Below, piece by piece: positions 8,430 through 16,034 of a stretch of 20,083 bases of DNA. Source of the DNA: a virus; the IMG/VR virus record IMGVR_UViG_3300032047_000188, positions 1-20,083 of that record, one strand, 5' to 3'. Within the stretch, counting starts at the first letter, position 1. Every line of letters starts with the position of its first letter. Below the pieces are notes generated by a model. That model had not been told where the DNA came from. It saw only the letters and a list, made by a program, of their open reading frames with translations, and searched no databases. Position numbers and translations under genes: made by a program.

Positions 8430-8458
8430 ATTATAGTCCAAAGGACCATAAATGTCAA
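8430..8458 (-). promoter_or_regulatory. Consensus sigma70-type promoter before the tube paralogue
   Basis: The minus strand has an exact TTGACA (-35, 8458-8453) and an exact TATAAT (-10, 8435-8430) separated by exactly 17 bases. Transcription should begin near 8424-8422, about 55 bases before the start codon at 8367. The spacer contains a small dyad, GTCC-TTT-GGAC, that could be an operator or chance. Two exact hexamers with optimal spacing in a short gap are very unlikely by chance. Confidence 0.88.
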
Positions 8459-8483
8459 GAAATATTTTTCCCTACCTATTTAC

Positions 8484-9644
8484 TTACGCAGAGAAGTACT
8501 TCAAAGCAACTTCGTCAGTACCATCTATAGTGCTAGGTAATCCATGGAAATTCGTTTCTAAAGAGATAATATCATCAATAGAGTGAGTTGGAATTTCTAG
8601 ATGGGCTTGCGCTACAGTAAACTGTAATCTATTTGTATTAGCGGTGGTGCCGCCGATATTAAATATTAAACCAAAGCTATTTGTAATAGTATCTCGATCC
8701 TCAATCAATCTCTCGAATAAATCTGCACTTGAATCAGTCTCAGCATTCAAGTAGCAAGTAAAGCTACCACCAATAGATCTGGTGCCTGTAACTGCTCCAA
8801 AAGGTTCATTAATTACACCCAACGTTTCTGGAGTAATAAAGTTGATATTATTACTTATAGTAATATTACCGCCGGTCAAAGTAAGATCGTAAGTTTCAGC
8901 AGTGGCATCCGCATCCGCAGTAACCCCTGCCGCTAATAGATGATCATCTGCCGTCGTCATTGTAAGTGAAGTCAAACGATTACGAATAAAGTTAGAGGTT
9001 GTTGTGGTGCCTTCAGTAATAGTTGGGTTCGGCTCATTAGCTACTTCTGTGAGCTTAGTACCCATACCTGACCAATTAATAGTTGCAATCCCTTCAACAT
9101 CAAAATCAACGCTCGCCTCATTAACAACACAGCCTTCCATTTTATAAGTTTGAGAATTATTTTTACCTTTCCCAATTACAAAAAATAGGGTGCCTGTTCC
9201 TAAAGATGAAACATTTGAGTTTTCCCAGCTAATTGCTAGACCAGCGGCTTTGTTTCCATAAGTAAGATTACTAAAGGCGGTACTAGATGTAGCATCTACA
9301 GGTTTGGTGTAACTAGCTGCACCTACCATCATAGCCCATAACGCTTCTTCCACTGCGTGAGTCTTAGCTTCATCATCAGCCCCGCCGCCAGCTACTGTAC
9401 CACCCGCCATGAAAGGTCTTACATAAGTGGAAAAACTCCACTCTGCAGGAGCAAAAGAATCATTAAAAAGACGTCTGCCTCGACGAGTTGCCCCATCAGT
9501 GCCAGACATTTCGTTTAGAGTAACCTCTGTAGTATTGGTAGTTTGTGAAAAAGAGAATCCATCTAATACGGGTATTTCCCAAATCCCGTCACCTACCTGT
9601 AGATAGACCTTTGTATCTCTGCTAAAAAATAATGTATCTGCCAT
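8484..9644 (-). CDS. Major tail tube protein (two tube-like domains)
   Basis: A 386-residue, Thr/Ser/Asn-rich beta protein that forms the stacked rings of the tail tube. ATG 9644 has AGGAGA about seven bases upstream. The first half has VYLQVGDGIWEIPVLDG, FSFSQTTNTTEVTLNE, WSFSTYVRP and TYKMEGCVVNEASVDF. The second half repeats the same order in weaker form: ITISNNINFITPETLG, RSIGGSFTCYLN, and a final RLQFTVAQAHLEIPTHSI. This suggests an internal duplication, as in the T5 tube protein pb6, whose rings are trimers of two-domain subunits. The place after the tail terminator and before the chaperones is the normal one for a tube gene. The next gene is a diverged paralogue carrying a lectin-like insertion. 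The tube role is confident; two-domain architecture is by-eye inference. Confidence 0.88.
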   Translation of the reverse strand: MADTLFFSRDTKVYLQVGDGIWEIPVLDGFSFSQTTNTTEVTLNEMSGTDGATRRGRRLFNDSFAPAEWSFSTYVRPFMAGGTVAGGGADDEAKTHAVEEALWAMMVGAASYTKPVDATSSTAFSNLTYGNKAAGLAISWENSNVSSLGTGTLFFVIGKGKNNSQTYKMEGCVVNEASVDFDVEGIATINWSGMGTKLTEVANEPNPTITEGTTTTSNFIRNRLTSLTMTTADDHLLAAGVTADADATAETYDLTLTGGNITISNNINFITPETLGVINEPFGAVTGTRSIGGSFTCYLNAETDSSADLFERLIEDRDTITNSFGLIFNIGGTTANTNRLQFTVAQAHLEIPTHSIDDIISLETNFHGLPSTIDGTDEVALKYFSA

Positions 9645-9707
9645 AGTATTTCTCCTATGATTTCTTGAAAAGACTAGGACGTGAACTTTTGTTCGTGCCT
9701 GTATTTT

Positions 9708-10160
9708 CTAGTATCGAACCTCTATTAGTATTTCGCCTACTCCTAAAGGCTCTAATACACCCTCGTCAGTGTCAACACTAACGATAGTGATTTGTTGCGT
9801 ATATTGAGTCACACCTTTGCGATCTTTATACGCTAATCTTGAGTTAGTTTCCAAAACAGTTTCAACATCTTCGAGTAGCTCGTCTAGTGCTTGAACTGAG
9901 TCTTCATCTTGTACATAGCATCTTAGTGTGATTGATAAAAATCTATCTTTATAGCCACCACTTTGATACTCTCTTGTTTCAGAGCCTGCATTTAAATGAA
10001 CAGCAGGAAACTCTTCTACTTCGTCCCAGAATTTTAAACGAGGGGATACATTTCCTGCTAAGTCAGTAAGAAACTCTCCTGTGCCGTTTATGCTTTCTAG
10101 TTTTTCAACAAGAGCAGTTACAATACCTAACCGTCTAGTTGTATAATCTCTTGTTGCCAT
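9708..10160 (-). CDS. Tail terminator / tail completion protein (gpU-like)
   Basis: A 150-residue protein whose ATG at 10160 overlaps the stop of the upstream gene (TTTAATG) with TAGGAG in front. It has the typical design of lambda gpU-type terminators: an N-terminal helix (RRLGIVTALVEKLESI), a PAVHLNAGSETREYQSGGYKDR strand-loop region, then SITLRCYVQDEDSVQALDELLEDVETVL. The last helix pair and the closing strands GVLEPLGVGEILIEVRY match the family layout. It caps the tube after tape-measure-defined growth and joins the tail to the head neck. It lies immediately upstream of the tube gene, as in lambda (U then V). Confidence 0.85.
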   Translation of the reverse strand: MATRDYTTRRLGIVTALVEKLESINGTGEFLTDLAGNVSPRLKFWDEVEEFPAVHLNAGSETREYQSGGYKDRFLSITLRCYVQDEDSVQALDELLEDVETVLETNSRLAYKDRKGVTQYTQQITIVSVDTDEGVLEPLGVGEILIEVRY

Positions 10161-11428
10161 TAAATTCTCCTAGTGTAAAATCTTCCGATTGCGAAATGAG
10201 CTGCTATTTCTCTAATAGATTTATCAATCAAGTCTCTAGGATCTCTATCTCCATTTGACCAGTTTCCGGCACTGCCCTCCTCAAATACTTGATAAGGGTT
10301 TCTTTGATAAGTATATCCGATACTGGGAAACCCTTTTGGAGTCTGTGTAATTTCAGTTACCTTTACACTTTCGGCAAACCTGCCTGTTCTATTTACAAGA
10401 CCTGGCTCTCTCATGTTTTTTCTTACTGTTTCTGGTAGTTTTTGATTTAACATTCCCAGTAACTGCAAAGGTTGAGCGGATGCAGATTTTTTTCTTAGTC
10501 TTTTTGGTTTTTCAGCCCTTGCTCTCCTACCCCTACCTTCACTAATTTTTCTAGTAACATTTAATTTAGTAGGAGCTTTTCTACTTGGCTCAAACTCTAA
10601 ATCTTTAGACTTTACAGTCGCCCCCTTTACTTTTTTAAACGGTTCTAAAACTTTTTGCCGGGCTTCTTTCTTTTTTCTTCCTACTAAGCTATCAGACCCT
10701 GTAAGATCCTCAGCTTCTAGCCTTAGCAAAGCATCTGCTATTAAACCCTGTAGATGAACTTTATCTTTCTTTAGTCCAGCACCATGAGATCTGTTTTTAC
10801 TAGCTGATTCTAAAGAGGCATTAATTTCGCCTTTTTCATCTATTTTTACTAAACTAAATATTACGGCGACTTCTGTTATGTTCATCAGGGAGGAAGGAAC
10901 TTCACCAAACTCAGTTAACGCATCGCTTACCCTATGATCCCATACAGCGCTGTCTCCTGCGTGACCTATATCTAAAAATACGTGCTCTCTGAAAACCTTT
11001 CCATAGTCTTTATATAGTTTTCGCATTGAGCTATTAAAAGTTCTTTTTGAATTAAACATTATAGATTTTAATAATACAAAAGAATTTTTATGTGTAAAAT
11101 AATCTTTATGATCCTCTGCAGGACTTATAGTTACAGAAAAAGATACATTTGTTATACTTTTTCTATGTACCTGCACTCCATGCAACTTACCTGTAAATGC
11201 AGCTTTTAAATCTTTAAAATACTTACTAATTATAGGTTTAACTGGCGCTTTCTCGGGGTCAACCCCATCTCTTAACATTTGAAAGCGTATTTGATTTTCT
11301 AAACCTTTTCTACTTAAATAAAACGTATGAGGCTTAACATCAGAAACATACTTTCTATAAGTCTTGCTACCTTTCTCCATATCTTTTTGGAGCTTTAGCA
11401 GGAAGTTCTTTAAATCTCCTGCTGCCAT
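10160..11428 (-). CDS. Unusually long neck / head-tail joining protein (HK97 gp10-like C-terminus)
   Basis: A 422-residue basic protein in the slot between connector and tail terminator, where phages usually encode a 100-170 residue head closure or gp10-like protein. Only the last ~100 residues look like that family: NRTGRFAESVKVTEI, then a YQVFEEGSAGNWSNG stretch and RDLIDKSIREIAAHF. Residues 1-200 are mixed alpha/beta with aromatic segments (KDYFTHKNSFVLL, FREHVFLDIGHAGDSAVWDH). Residues about 245-325 are a Lys/Arg-rich, low-complexity linker. ATG 11428 overlaps the upstream stop (TAATG) without a clear Shine-Dalgarno, so coupling is likely. I do not recognise the N-terminal domain. Its position supports a virion neck role. 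Confidence 0.65.
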   Translation of the reverse strand: MAAGDLKNFLLKLQKDMEKGSKTYRKYVSDVKPHTFYLSRKGLENQIRFQMLRDGVDPEKAPVKPIISKYFKDLKAAFTGKLHGVQVHRKSITNVSFSVTISPAEDHKDYFTHKNSFVLLKSIMFNSKRTFNSSMRKLYKDYGKVFREHVFLDIGHAGDSAVWDHRVSDALTEFGEVPSSLMNITEVAVIFSLVKIDEKGEINASLESASKNRSHGAGLKKDKVHLQGLIADALLRLEAEDLTGSDSLVGRKKKEARQKVLEPFKKVKGATVKSKDLEFEPSRKAPTKLNVTRKISEGRGRRARAEKPKRLRKKSASAQPLQLLGMLNQKLPETVRKNMREPGLVNRTGRFAESVKVTEITQTPKGFPSIGYTYQRNPYQVFEEGSAGNWSNGDRDPRDLIDKSIREIAAHFAIGRFYTRRI

Positions 11429-12042
11429 TAAAAGTTTTTATATAGATCCAAGACCCTTTTAATATGGTCAGGGAACGCTACGTTATTACGTTGACTTGTA
11501 GAGCTTTGATTTTGTATGCTTGCACCTGCTATAGTTTGACGAGCTTTGTGCTCATCTTTATGGTAATAAGTAACTAAGTCAAATACTGCCAATCTTAGGT
11601 CTTGAGGGCAAGAAGCATATCCTGCATTATAAAGTACTTCTACTGCACCCGGTCCGTTGGGCCAGTTTTTAGAGGTTCCATTCGAGTTTACTCTATAAAT
11701 ACTATCTGTAGCTAAATCAACATAATAGTCTTGGTTTGCTACAAGGGTGGTATAGGCAGAGCTTAGATCATCACGTTCTTTTACAGAGTGTACCTGTACA
11801 ACAGGGCTTTCTGTAAGTTGTACAATGTTCGAAGCCCAGTTAATACTAACTGTTTCTGTTTTAGTATTATTGGCAGGGTCTCCTCCAGTTGCTGTACTAT
11901 AAAAATCTACAATACTATTTCCGCAATAAGTTTTTACTAATTGACTTACAGAGTTAATCAACAGCTCTAGCTTGGTATCGTCTTTGGTAGACTGAATACC
12001 TTCTGCTGTTTTGTAATCATGTAAATTTATTAAATTTGCCAT
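11428..12042 (-). CDS. Head-tail connector (gp6-like)
   Basis: A 204-residue protein directly after the major capsid gene. It starts MANLINLHDYKTAEGI and has the helix KLELLINSVSQLVKTYCG, then a beta insert (VVQVHSVKERDDL, DYYVDLATDSIYR), WPNGPGAVEVLYNAGYAS and the helix CPQDLRLAVFDLVTYYHKDE. This 'l..li...s..ie.yc.r', 'v.v.Y.aGya..P.dl..a...l' pattern is the HK97 gp6/SPP1 gp15 connector family, a dodecameric ring under the portal. The ribosome binding site is weak, and a strong terminator lies just upstream, so its expression should be below that of capsid protein. Confidence 0.88.
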   Translation of the reverse strand: MANLINLHDYKTAEGIQSTKDDTKLELLINSVSQLVKTYCGNSIVDFYSTATGGDPANNTKTETVSINWASNIVQLTESPVVQVHSVKERDDLSSAYTTLVANQDYYVDLATDSIYRVNSNGTSKNWPNGPGAVEVLYNAGYASCPQDLRLAVFDLVTYYHKDEHKARQTIAGASIQNQSSTSQRNNVAFPDHIKRVLDLYKNF

Positions 12043-12061
12043 ATTCTATAAGTCCATTAGT

Positions 12062-12095
12062 AAAAACTTGGGGGAGGCGAACCTCCCCGAAGTTT
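12062..12095 (-). terminator. Intrinsic terminator after the major capsid gene
   Basis: The minus strand reads AAACTT-C-GGGGAGG, a TTCG tetraloop, then CCTCCCC-C-AAGTTT running into TTTTT: a stem of 7 plus 6 pairs with one C-C mismatch and a U-tract. It begins 14 bases after the capsid stop. It would raise capsid mRNA stability and cut read-through into the connector and tail genes, a common way to set the high capsid ratio. Confidence 0.93.
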
Positions 12096-12108
12096 AAAAG
12101 TAAAAGTA

Positions 12109-14130
12109 TTACACTACGTCACGAATTACTACTACAGGTTGGTTTACACCAGAACCTGCTATTAGCTCTTCAAAACCTAGGCTTTGAGCAGCTACAATTA
12201 CGTTACGTTGATGACGTACTTCATAATCACTCTCTACTGTAACACCACGTAGACGTGGACGTACATAGTTACGAACGTTTACAGCATAAGCTAGATCTGT
12301 AGCACCAGTACCGCCAGCTTCAACTGTACCTTCGGTAGCAAAGCTATCAGAAACAATTACTGGAGAACCGAATACAGTACCGATTTGACCAGTAAGTTTA
12401 GTAGCTAGATCTGAACCTACGTCAGTGATGTCTTGGAAGTCGCTATCTTCGAGTAGATCGAAGTAACGGCTTTGAGACACAACGTAAGCAACGTCGCTTG
12501 GGTTAATACCATATTTACCCATTTGACCACGAGCTGCAAGAAGAGCGCTAGCAGTTAGCTTCTCTTTATCACTTGCATCGATAGTAGCACCAGTACCAGT
12601 AGCAACACCACCAGTAGCAGCATAGTCTGCTAAACCTGAGATGCTTCCTGAACCGTTAATAACAGCATTATCTACTGCACGAGCGTGTGAACGTGCTAAA
12701 GAGTCTGTAATCATAGGCATTAGGTTAACAAGTAGTTGCTCATCAGTATCAGCGTTTAAGAAAGTTTGTGAAACTAGACGATATGCGTTTAGTACAACTT
12801 CAGAAGCCTTAAACTTGTTCTGATCATCGCCAGTAGCACCACGGTTTTCTAAGTTACCGCCTTCTACCGCATTAGCAAACTCAGCCATACCTACGTCTGG
12901 TTGAATTGGCAATACAGTTGCGCCACCATTTACTTGAATCTCACGGAACAAGTTTGCAGCAGTTAGGTTCAACACAATTTCTTTCTCAATTTGAGATGAA
13001 ACTTCTTGGTCTAGTTTACTGCTATCTGCAGCAGTAGTACCTGCTTTTTCCATTAGACCCTGAGCATAACCAGTGTCCCAACCTTTACCGGTAATTTTAC
13101 CAAGAATGTGAGCGTGCATAAACTCTTTACCAAACTTAGTAAGACCGTGGTCATTAACATTACCGTTGCTATCAAAAGTACGCTTACTAGTACGTAGAGC
13201 TTCGATTTCTGAATTTCGTTCTTGCAAATCCTTTTGGAATTGCTGAATTACTTCATCGATTTTAGCGTCTTTCTCTGATAGCTTGCTATCAAAGTCTGAC
13301 ATTAACTTTTCAACACCTGATTCAACACCAGAGTTTACTACACTTTTAATTGATTCTGCTTCTAAAGCTTTCGCTTCAGATGCTTCCTGAGCTGCTTTGG
13401 CTTTCGCTTCTTCAGCTGCTTTTTGCTCGGCTTGCTTCATAGCAATCTTTGCAGCAGTATCTTCTGCCACTTGTTTTGCAAAAGCTTCCAAGTCGATGTC
13501 TTTATTATCCATCTTGATCTCCTGATCTGCGGATTTCTCCGCGCTTTTCGGTGCGTCACTAGCTATGCTAGAAGTAATAACTTCGTCCTTAGCCAGAGAC
13601 TGACCGGCTAGATCTACACGATTTGTGAAAGTTTTTTTGAATTCATTATACTCTTCATCAGAGTCGAATGATTTCGCGAGCGAAAAAGTAGCTGATTGAT
13701 TGCATGGTACCGATACAACAGATACCTCAAACAGCTCAGCGTCCTTAATCATTAGTCCGTCAGTTTCCTTAATGTAATCAGCGTCCTTGACTCGGAAACC
13801 AACAGAAAAGGCTCCAAGAACACCGTCTTTAACAAGTTGTGCAACATTAGCAGGCGCCGCCTTACTAATCTTACATTCCAGCTCTAAGCCGTTAGATCCT
13901 GCTTTAAGACCTGTAGCTCTACCAATAGGTTTATCATAATCATGATTAAACAGAATAATTGGATTTTTCTCAAAGTTACTCAAACCACCTTTTGTCCAAG
14001 CCTCCGCTGAAATTGAGTCACCCGCGCGATCAAAGTCAGTAGTGCTTGCCATACCACGAATCATCACAGAGCCATCATCGGCTTCATGAGATTTAAAGGT
14101 AGATGTGAGATTAAAGATTTTATTCATCAT
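12109..14130 (-). CDS. Fused prohead protease-scaffold-major capsid protein (HK97 fold)
   Basis: About 673 residues. ATGs occur at 14136, 14130 and 14127; I chose 14130 because AGG is six bases upstream. Residues 1-155 are an S78/U35 prohead protease: RGMASTTDFDRAGD, catalytic His in LFNHDYD (about 63), Ser in GAFSVGF (about 109) and a Glu in AELFEVSVVSVPCN (about 132-135). Residues about 205-315 are an Ala/Lys/Glu-rich coiled coil equivalent to the HK97 delta/scaffold domain. The HK97-type capsid follows (EFANAVEGG, VLNAYRLVSQTFLN, the helix PMITDSLARSHARAVDNAVINGSG, and DSDFQDIT). The protease should remove the scaffold after assembly, probably near residues 315-325. An internal start at 13512 may yield scaffold-capsid without protease. 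The gene overlaps the upstream gene by 11 bases and is followed by a strong terminator. Confidence 0.93.
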   Translation of the reverse strand: MMNKIFNLTSTFKSHEADDGSVMIRGMASTTDFDRAGDSISAEAWTKGGLSNFEKNPIILFNHDYDKPIGRATGLKAGSNGLELECKISKAAPANVAQLVKDGVLGAFSVGFRVKDADYIKETDGLMIKDAELFEVSVVSVPCNQSATFSLAKSFDSDEEYNEFKKTFTNRVDLAGQSLAKDEVITSSIASDAPKSAEKSADQEIKMDNKDIDLEAFAKQVAEDTAAKIAMKQAEQKAAEEAKAKAAQEASEAKALEAESIKSVVNSGVESGVEKLMSDFDSKLSEKDAKIDEVIQQFQKDLQERNSEIEALRTSKRTFDSNGNVNDHGLTKFGKEFMHAHILGKITGKGWDTGYAQGLMEKAGTTAADSSKLDQEVSSQIEKEIVLNLTAANLFREIQVNGGATVLPIQPDVGMAEFANAVEGGNLENRGATGDDQNKFKASEVVLNAYRLVSQTFLNADTDEQLLVNLMPMITDSLARSHARAVDNAVINGSGSISGLADYAATGGVATGTGATIDASDKEKLTASALLAARGQMGKYGINPSDVAYVVSQSRYFDLLEDSDFQDITDVGSDLATKLTGQIGTVFGSPVIVSDSFATEGTVEAGGTGATDLAYAVNVRNYVRPRLRGVTVESDYEVRHQRNVIVAAQSLGFEELIAGSGVNQPVVVIRDVV
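13510..13542 (-). promoter_or_regulatory. Internal ribosome binding site and start for scaffold-capsid protein
   Basis: Within the fused gene the minus strand has AGGAG (13523-13519), six bases, then an in-frame ATG at 13512. Six bases before the Shine-Dalgarno is a GCGGA-GAAA-TCCGC hairpin (13542-13529) with a GNRA tetraloop. The ATG falls exactly between protease and scaffold domains, and the product (467 residues) has the size of a normal scaffold-plus-capsid protein. This strongly suggests two translation products from one gene. Confidence 0.75.
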
Positions 14131-14449
14131 CTTCATCCTGTGTTACTGCTGAAACTTCAGCAGGCTTGACCGCTGCCTTTGGTGCCGGCTTTGGTACTTG
14201 TAGAGCAGCTTGTTTCTTTGCTAACTCTGCTTTCTCTTTTAACTCTATCAACTTCAGTAATTCTGGTTGAGAGTTTTTCATCATTAAGACGGCTTTTGAA
14301 TAGCTTCCTACTACCCTCTTAATTGAACGAATTTGTAAAGGTTTATCAATACATTCACCATACTCTTTCAGTGTAAGGATTTTACCTTTTTCTGCAAAAA
14401 ACATTGCTAAATCTTCGCAAAGTTTTCTTTTTTGTTTTCTAGTCCCCAT
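14120..14449 (-). CDS. Small basic protein between portal and capsid, possible DNA-binding fold
   Basis: A 109-residue protein from ATG 14449, one base after the portal stop, with GAAGG six bases upstream. An earlier in-frame start at 14494 would overlap the portal gene and lacks a ribosome site. Residues 1-65 (RKQKRKLCEDLAMFF, then GKILTLKEYGE and RSIKRVVGSYSKAV) resemble the small helix-turn-helix repeat associated with homing/HNH proteins: 'p+..ey', then 'i.r.fGS...A'. Residues about 78-109 form an Ala/Lys/Pro-rich tail ending in an acidic cluster (DEDDE). The function is unknown. Possibilities are a DNA-binding packaging factor (no small terminase is otherwise seen) or a capsid accessory protein; both are inference. 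Confidence 0.6.
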   Translation of the reverse strand: MGTRKQKRKLCEDLAMFFAEKGKILTLKEYGECIDKPLQIRSIKRVVGSYSKAVLMMKNSQPELLKLIELKEKAELAKKQAALQVPKPAPKAAVKPAEVSAVTQDEDDE

Positions 14450-14450
14450 T

Positions 14451-15650
14451 TTAACCTTCGTCTTCTGTTTGTTGTTCTGGTCTACCACCCTCATCGGGGT
14501 TTGCTGCTGAGCCTGCTATATTTGCAGGTACTCTTATGTCGTCTGCTTCTTCCGCAGGCTCAAAGCCTAATTTTTCTCTGGCTTCATTAGGTGTTATTAT
14601 ACCACCATTTACAAGGGAGGTATAATATGCGGAAGCGTCTCGTAGTTCTGGTTGTAACGCAGGAATATCTGTAATATCCTCTTTTAACTCAAAACCAAAA
14701 AATCTTTCAAGCCCAAAATTTAGTTTTCTTACTATAGGTAGTATAGTTTCAAGATAATACATACGCATATTTGGACGAATATTTGCATTATTACCAGAGT
14801 CTAGCATAATTGGTGGAATGCCTAGAGCCTTTAGTATGATCTTTTCATTTTCGTCTAAAGCATTTTGAAAGTCTAATTCTTTAAAGTTTACGTTTGATAT
14901 TGAATCAACTTCTAATCCGCCATCAAGTATTAAAGGTCTACGACCGCCTGACTCTGGTTGATATCTACTTTGCCAAGATACCATCATACGTTCTTTAATT
15001 TTCTCAGATAATGTATTAGGTGACTTTAGTACCAAACCAGGAACAGCACCATTCTTAAAAAAGTTATCTTGAAACTTACGCATTTTCATCATAAGCTGCA
15101 TAGTACGTAGAGCAGGACTCAAACGAGGAACACCTCTGTAGATAGAATAAAAAGAATTTTCTTTTATATGTATAATCTCGCTTGGTTTATAATCCACTGT
15201 TTGATTATAACTAAACTTATCAATGTAAGTATCTTTACTTGCATGGATTGTCATTTTACTAGAAGGTAGATGATATAAATGAACACCGTCAAAATATATA
15301 AACATATTCCCATCTAGTATGTAATCAATAATTAGATTTCTTTTAAAAGAGTTTATATCCTGAAACGGATTAGGCTCTTGATTTAAAAGTAGTTCTACTT
15401 TTGCTCTCTTGATTCCTTTTACTACACTATTGCCTTTATGCTGACCTGTTACCAAAGTAGGTATCTCTGCAGCATCATCAACGATTAAATTTACGCCTCT
15501 ATTTACGATCTCTAATTCTTCGTATGCTCTTTCGTAACTAACAATGGGCTCTCTAGAGGGCTGAGTTTCATTGCCATAGTACTGTTGTGCAGGATTTAAT
15601 TTTTCCTCCACTTTAACGGATTTTTTACTAAATGGATTATACCAGGCCAT
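14451..15650 (-). CDS. Portal protein (HK97 family)
   Basis: A 399-residue HK97-type portal, the dodecameric ring at the packaging vertex. It shows VNRGVNLIVDDAAEIPT near residue 55, the LNQEPNPFQDINSFKR stretch near 95, the GNMFIYFDG and HLPSSKMTIH strands, FKNGAVPGLVLKSP and RRPLILDGGLEVDSIS around 200-250, then FKELDFQNALDENEKII and LGIPPIMLDSG near 290. The C-terminal crown includes NEAREKLGFEPAEEADDI. ATG 15650 overlaps the HNH gene by 14 bases. The gene order nuclease, portal, capsid and the length are normal for the family. Confidence 0.95.
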   Translation of the reverse strand: MAWYNPFSKKSVKVEEKLNPAQQYYGNETQPSREPIVSYERAYEELEIVNRGVNLIVDDAAEIPTLVTGQHKGNSVVKGIKRAKVELLLNQEPNPFQDINSFKRNLIIDYILDGNMFIYFDGVHLYHLPSSKMTIHASKDTYIDKFSYNQTVDYKPSEIIHIKENSFYSIYRGVPRLSPALRTMQLMMKMRKFQDNFFKNGAVPGLVLKSPNTLSEKIKERMMVSWQSRYQPESGGRRPLILDGGLEVDSISNVNFKELDFQNALDENEKIILKALGIPPIMLDSGNNANIRPNMRMYYLETILPIVRKLNFGLERFFGFELKEDITDIPALQPELRDASAYYTSLVNGGIITPNEAREKLGFEPAEEADDIRVPANIAGSAANPDEGGRPEQQTEDEG

Positions 15651-16002
15651 GTTTTTCTCTTTGAATCTCTACCCAGCGCATTTGTTTTTTAGCTGTAGTT
15701 AGCGCAGGATCTTTACCGTAAATTGAGTGAAGTTTTAAATGATGAGCATGACACAAAGTAACTGTGTGGTCATATAGCTCAGCATGGTGCTCCTCTATAA
15801 AATCTTCCCGAAGTGCTTGTATGTACTCGGGATTGTGGTTGTTTTCTTTCATCCATTGATTCAACAAAGGTGTTAGACTGTAAAAATGGTGAAAATCTAA
15901 CTGCTCTGTTGCACCACAAATTCTGCAAGAGGAACCCTTTTCATATTTGGATTTCGCCTTGTCTCGTACATACTTTACAATATCGCGTTTTAACTTAGGC
16001 AT
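15637..16002 (-). CDS. HNH-family nuclease next to terminase
   Basis: A 121-residue protein with a zinc-binding HNH pattern: CRIC at residues about 26-29, LDFHHFYS at about 35-42, and CHAHHLKLH at about 83-91, giving the CxxC...HH...CxxHH arrangement. The HH in DFHH is the likely catalytic metal site. HNH proteins beside terminase and portal genes (HK97 gp74 is the known example) support terminase cutting during packaging; this role is inferred from position. ATG 16002 has AAGGA upstream, and the gene is the first downstream of the promoter at 16035-16063. Its product could alternatively be a homing nuclease, but the small compact form fits the packaging type better. Confidence 0.82.
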   Translation of the reverse strand: MPKLKRDIVKYVRDKAKSKYEKGSSCRICGATEQLDFHHFYSLTPLLNQWMKENNHNPEYIQALREDFIEEHHAELYDHTVTLCHAHHLKLHSIYGKDPALTTAKKQMRWVEIQREKHGLV

Positions 16003-16034
16003 TTTCCTTTGGTTCCTTATTTTTTATCTAAAGA

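Noticed and set aside
9661-9707. Possible hairpin GAAC-AAAA-GTTC between tail terminator and tube genes
   Set aside because: The stem is only four pairs with mismatches beyond and no U-tract, so it is not a credible terminator or regulatory structure.
14450-14494. Earlier start (MRVVDQNN) for the small gene after the portal
   Set aside because: It lies inside the portal gene without a Shine-Dalgarno, whereas ATG 14449 has GAAGG at good spacing directly after the portal stop.
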